Below are positions 61,301 through 64,000 of a stretch of DNA of 64,000 bases, one piece after another. Within the stretch, counting starts at the first letter, position 1. Each line of letters begins with the position of its first letter. Source of the DNA: Liquorilactobacillus vini DSM 20605 (GTDB taxonomy: Bacteria > Bacillota > Bacilli > Lactobacillales > Lactobacillaceae); assembly GCF_000255495.1 (NCBI RefSeq), contig NZ_AHYZ01000062.1:1-64000 (forward strand), given 5' to 3'. A model generated the notes under the pieces. That model did no database searches, had not been told where the DNA came from, and worked only from the letters and a program-made list of their open reading frames with translations. A program made the position numbers and the translations under genes.

Positions 61301-62024
61301 CCATTGGCCGCAAATCTGGTGGAATCACTGGAACTGCATCCATTACCATCCATTCAGGTTTGTTTCCAGATTTTAAGAAAGCTTCCAAAATATCCAAACG
61401 ACGAACTGCCCGTGTTCGCTTTTGTCCAGTTGCTTCTTTTAATTCTTCTTTCAGTTCAGTGCATTCTTTTTCGAGATTAACATCTCTCAATAATGTTCGA
61501 ACAGCTTCGGCACCCATCCCGGCCTTAAATTCCTGACCGTACTTTTCACGTTTTTCACGGTATTCACGTTCAGTTAAAAGCTGCTTTTTTTCAAGTGGTG
61601 TATTCCCTGGCTCGGTTACCACATATGATGCAAAATAAATAATTTCTTCCAGTGCCCGGGGACTCATATCCAAAACTAAGCCCATCCGACTCGGAATTCC
61701 TTTAAAATACCAAATATGAGTTACAGGTGCAGCTAATTCAATATGTCCCATCCGCTCACGGCGAACTTTTGAGCTAGTAACTTCAACACCACAACGATCA
61801 CAAACAATTCCTTTATAGCGGATTCGTTTGTACTTACCGCAAGCACATTCCCAATCTTTAGTTGGGCCAAAAATTCTTTCGTCAAACAAACCGTCTTTTT
61901 CAGGTTTCAAAGTACGGTAATTGATGGTTTCAGGTTTCTTTACTTCCCCATAAGACCAGCTGCGTATTTTATCGGAAGAAGCTAAACCAATCTGCATGCT
62001 GTCAAATTTATTGACATCGATCAA
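58359..62024 (-). CDS. rpoC: DNA-directed RNA polymerase subunit beta'
   Basis: 1221 residues. The N-terminal zinc site ([20 protein letters not shown]), the catalytic NADFDGDQM loop, the trigger-loop region and the second zinc cluster ([13 protein letters not shown]) are all present, so it is complete. It starts with TTG, and AGGAGG lies at somewhat long spacing. It follows rpoB by 33 bases. Confidence 0.98.
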   Translation of the reverse strand: MIDVNKFDSMQIGLASSDKIRSWSYGEVKKPETINYRTLKPEKDGLFDERIFGPTKDWECACGKYKRIRYKGIVCDRCGVEVTSSKVRRERMGHIELAAPVTHIWYFKGIPSRMGLVLDMSPRALEEIIYFASYVVTEPGNTPLEKKQLLTEREYREKREKYGQEFKAGMGAEAVRTLLRDVNLEKECTELKEELKEATGQKRTRAVRRLDILEAFLKSGNKPEWMVMDAVPVIPPDLRPMVQLEGGRFATSDLNDLYRRVINRNNRLKRLLDLHAPGIIVQNEKRMLQEAVDALIDNGRRGRPVTGPGNRPLKSLSHMLKGKQGRFRQNLLGKRVDYSGRSVIDVGPKLKMNEMGIPHEMALELFKPFMMKELVKRGMASNIKNAKRKLERRDEDIWDVLEEVIKEHPVLLNRAPTLHRLGIQAFEPRLVDGKSMRLHPLACEAYNADFDGDQMAIHVPLSDEAQAEARLLMLAAHHILAPKDGKPIVTPSQDMVIGNYYMTVEEADREGEGMIFKDVNEIRTAYQNNYVHLHTRIGLQTSSLAASGKPFTDWQKQRVMVTTVGKAFFNEILPKDFPYLNEPTEENLTVQTPDKYFLELGTDIRQFLASQPLVGPFKAGFLSDIIAQVYKKFKVTETSKFLDRIKDLGYYESTRSGLTVGMADVTDLKEKPAIIEQAHKEVATVAKQFRRGLITEDERYNRVIAIWNNAKDQIQDKLVQNMDPKNPIQMMSDSGARGNISNFTQLAGMRGLMAAPNGKTMELPIVSNFREGLSVMEMFISTHGARKGMTDTALKTADSGYLTRRLVDVAQDVIIREKDCGTDRGLDVTAIKEGNEMIEPLYDRILGRYAMKTVKDPKTGEVIVPANKMIDEDKAQAVIDAGVKKVTIRSAFTCNTRHGVCEKCYGRNMATGDQVEVGEAVGTVAAQSIGEPGTQLTMRTFHTGGVAGDDITQGLPRVQEIFEARNPKGLAKISEVTGVIDSVEENPAERTKTVTVKGETDTRKYSLPFTAVLKVAEGDQVHRGDPLTVGSIDPKELIKVRDVLSTENYILREVQKVYRMQGVEIADKHIEVMARQMLRKIRVMDPGDTDLLPGTLMDINDFKDRNRDTIIKGAIPATARPVLLGITKASLETNSFLSAASFQETTRVLTDAAIRGKNDPLIGLKENVIIGKLIPAGTGMPLYRQIKPKEIGGVSQNVYSISDIEQQMKNAESAKTDPASK

Positions 62025-62057
62025 AAAGACCGACCTCCTTTTTTGTTATGCTCAAAT

Positions 62058-64000
62058 CTAATTTTCTGTCTTTGTTTCTGGATCATTCTCACTGCTTTTG
62101 GAGGAATCATCAGCTTGAGCTTGTTCCTTCTTGGCAGCTTGTTCTTTAGCTAGTTTGCTTAACGCATCAACATTCATTACATCGTCTTCATCGTCATCCA
62201 TATCGCGCAGTTCGATTTCATGCTTATCAGAATCAAGAACCTTCATATCTAAGCCAAGCGATTGTAATTCCTTAACTAAAACGCGGAATGATTCTGGAAC
62301 ACCTGGTTTTGGAATTGGCTCGCCCTTGACGATTGCTTCATATGTCTTGACCCGTCCAACAACATCATCTGATTTATAAGTCAAAATTTCCTGTAAAGTA
62401 TAGGCAGCACCATAAGCTTCAAGCGCCCAAACTTCCATTTCACCGAAACGCTGGCCACCAAATTGGGCTATACCACCTAAAGGCTGCTGTGTAACTAATG
62501 AATATGGTCCAATTGAACGAGCATGAATCTTATCATCAACCATATGAGCTAATTTCATGTAATACATAACACCAACTGCAATCCGATTATCAAACGGGTC
62601 ACCAGTTCGACCATCATAAAGTACGGTCTTACCATCACTATCTACTCCTGCTTCTTTCAAAGCTGCCCAAATATCACTATCACGGGCACCATCAAAAACC
62701 GGAGAAGCTACATGGATTCCCAATTTGCGAGCAGCCATTCCTAAATGTAGATCCAGAACTTGTCCAATGTTCATACGTGAAGGAACACCCATTGGACTTA
62801 ACATAATATCAATTGGCGTACCATCTGGCATAAATGGCATATCTTCTTCTGGAATCACAATCGAAACTGTCCCTTTATTTCCATGTCGACCAGCCATTTT
62901 ATCACCAACTTGAATCTTGCGTTTTTGAGCAATATAAACACGGACCATCATATTAACTCCCGGAGCAAGCTCATCGCCGGCTTCACGCGTAAATATTTTG
63001 ACATCTTGAACAATACCGCCGCCGCCATGAGGAACTCGTAATGATGTGTCACGAACTTCACGAGCTTTTTCACCAAAAATTGCATGCAACAAACGCTCTT
63101 CAGCTGATAACTCCGTAACACCCTTTGGAGTGACTTTACCAACCAAAATGTCACCATCATGCACTTCAGCCCCAATTCTGACAATTCCAAATTCATCAAG
63201 GTCTTTCAAAGCATCTTCGCCGACATTAGGAATCTCACGCGTCATTTCCTCAGGACCCAGTTTAGTATCACGAGCTTCAGATTCATGTTCTTCAATATGA
63301 ATCGAAGTGTAAACATCATCTTTGACTAACCGTTCACTAATAGCAATCGCATCTTCAAAGTTATAACCATCCCACGTCATAAAGGCAATCAATGGATTTT
63401 GCCCTAACGCTAGTTCTCCGCCTTCCATTGAAGGACCATCAGCCAAGATTTCATCATTATCAACATGATCACCGACATTAACTAGTGGACGCTGATTATA
63501 GTTCTTACCACCATTTGATCGACGGAATTTCATTAATTTATATTTATCGAGCGTACCGTCATCTCGGCGAACCCGAATTTCACGCGCATCGACATATTCA
63601 ACGGTACCATCATGTTTACTAATCAAGGCAACCCCTGAATCATGAGCCGCTTTGTATTCGATACCAGTTCCAACCAATGGTGCATGAGGATCAATTAACG
63701 GCACCGCCTGACGCTGCATGTTAGCACCCATCAAGGCTCGGTTAGAGTCGTCATTTTCCAAAAATGGAATACATGCTGTTGCGACCGCGACAACTTGTTT
63801 AGGTGAAACGTCCATATAATCAACTTTATCAACTGATATTTCAATGTTATTGCTCTTGCTCCGTGCCATAACAACGTCATTAACAAATGAACCATCATCA
63901 TTCAGCGGTGAGTTTGCTTGAGCAATAACATAATTATCTTCTTCATCGGCCGTTAAGTAATCAATTTTATCAGTAACTTTATGCGTTGTCCAAGAAACAC
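62058..64000 (-). CDS. rpoB: DNA-directed RNA polymerase subunit beta, 3' part
   Basis: The C-terminal 647 residues or so of beta; the frame is open to the right edge, so the start lies outside. [54 protein letters not shown] and [24 protein letters not shown] are diagnostic. The frame continues upstream of the ATG at 63869 ([15 protein letters not shown]), so that ATG is internal. The C-terminus carries a long acidic, Lys/Gln/Ser-rich tail of about 60 residues past the conserved end, common in lactobacilli. Confidence 0.97.
   Translation of the reverse strand, partial: VSWTTHKVTDKIDYLTADEEDNYVIAQANSPLNDDGSFVNDVVMARSKSNNIEISVDKVDYMDVSPKQVVAVATACIPFLENDDSNRALMGANMQRQAVPLIDPHAPLVGTGIEYKAAHDSGVALISKHDGTVEYVDAREIRVRRDDGTLDKYKLMKFRRSNGGKNYNQRPLVNVGDHVDNDEILADGPSMEGGELALGQNPLIAFMTWDGYNFEDAIAISERLVKDDVYTSIHIEEHESEARDTKLGPEEMTREIPNVGEDALKDLDEFGIVRIGAEVHDGDILVGKVTPKGVTELSAEERLLHAIFGEKAREVRDTSLRVPHGGGGIVQDVKIFTREAGDELAPGVNMMVRVYIAQKRKIQVGDKMAGRHGNKGTVSIVIPEEDMPFMPDGTPIDIMLSPMGVPSRMNIGQVLDLHLGMAARKLGIHVASPVFDGARDSDIWAALKEAGVDSDGKTVLYDGRTGDPFDNRIAVGVMYYMKLAHMVDDKIHARSIGPYSLVTQQPLGGIAQFGGQRFGEMEVWALEAYGAAYTLQEILTYKSDDVVGRVKTYEAIVKGEPIPKPGVPESFRVLVKELQSLGLDMKVLDSDKHEIELRDMDDDEDDVMNVDALSKLAKEQAAKKEQAQADDSSKSSENDPETKTEN

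Noticed and set aside
63867-63869. ATG at 63869 as start of rpoB
   Set aside because: The frame continues upstream with conserved beta-subunit sequence to the window edge, so this methionine is internal.

Overview
The window is chromosomal DNA of an AT-rich, low-GC Gram-positive bacterium, almost certainly a lactobacillus (family Lactobacillaceae). The evidence is the gene order rpoB-rpoC / rpsL-rpsG-fusA / S10-spc-alpha cluster / ecfA1-ecfA2-ecfT-truA / rplM-rpsI, the zinc-type S14, the CopY-CopA-CopZ copper system, an L-2-hydroxyisocaproate dehydrogenase, a CamS lipoprotein behind ligA and pcrA, strong AGGAGG-type ribosome binding sites and many TTG/GTG starts. Nearly everything is on the minus strand, so the functional order runs from right to left.

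Left part (1-12 kb) is accessory. A gene fragment leaves the left edge, followed by a DJ-1/PfpI protein and a GNAT acetyltransferase. Next comes a decayed integrative element: two tandem large serine recombinases, the first missing its catalytic domain, the second split by a complete antisense group II intron (3177-5083) and also carrying an amber stop. A racemase with an amber stop at codon 2 and a uracil-DNA-glycosylase-like protein follow. Then comes a metal/redox operon: P1B-type ATPase with an unusual CPG motif, a free HMA domain protein, a ferritin-like protein and a Crp/Fnr regulator. It has an Fnr-type palindrome placed at about -41.5 from its promoter.

Middle part (12-35 kb) is mostly housekeeping: RlmD-like methyltransferase, lipid kinase, gatCAB, camS, ligA, pcrA, a degenerate PurK-like ATP-grasp protein, xpt-pbuX for xanthine salvage, a cell-wall glucosaminidase, an ECF S component, a MarR regulator, copY-copA-copZ with its own operator-promoter, and a divergent aminotransferase/hydroxyacid dehydrogenase pair that fits branched-chain amino-acid catabolism.

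Right part (35-64 kb) is the translation and transcription core. It holds rpsI-rplM, truA, the ECF energy module, rplQ-rpoA-rpsK-rpsM-rpmJ-infA, adk-secY, the spc and S10 ribosomal genes, fusA-rpsG-rpsL, rpoC and the 3' part of rpoB. Two plus-strand genes sit between these operons: an isochorismatase-family hydrolase and a short prepilin peptidase. Promoters with long, foldable leaders precede rpsL, rpsJ, infA and rplM, and a 110-nt structured element lies downstream of rplQ. I see no tRNA, rRNA, CRISPR array or phage genes.

I found no clearly new multi-gene system. The observations most worth testing are the Fnr-box metal/ferritin operon, the str-operon leader with two competing folds, the structured element after rplQ, and the intron-split recombinase.
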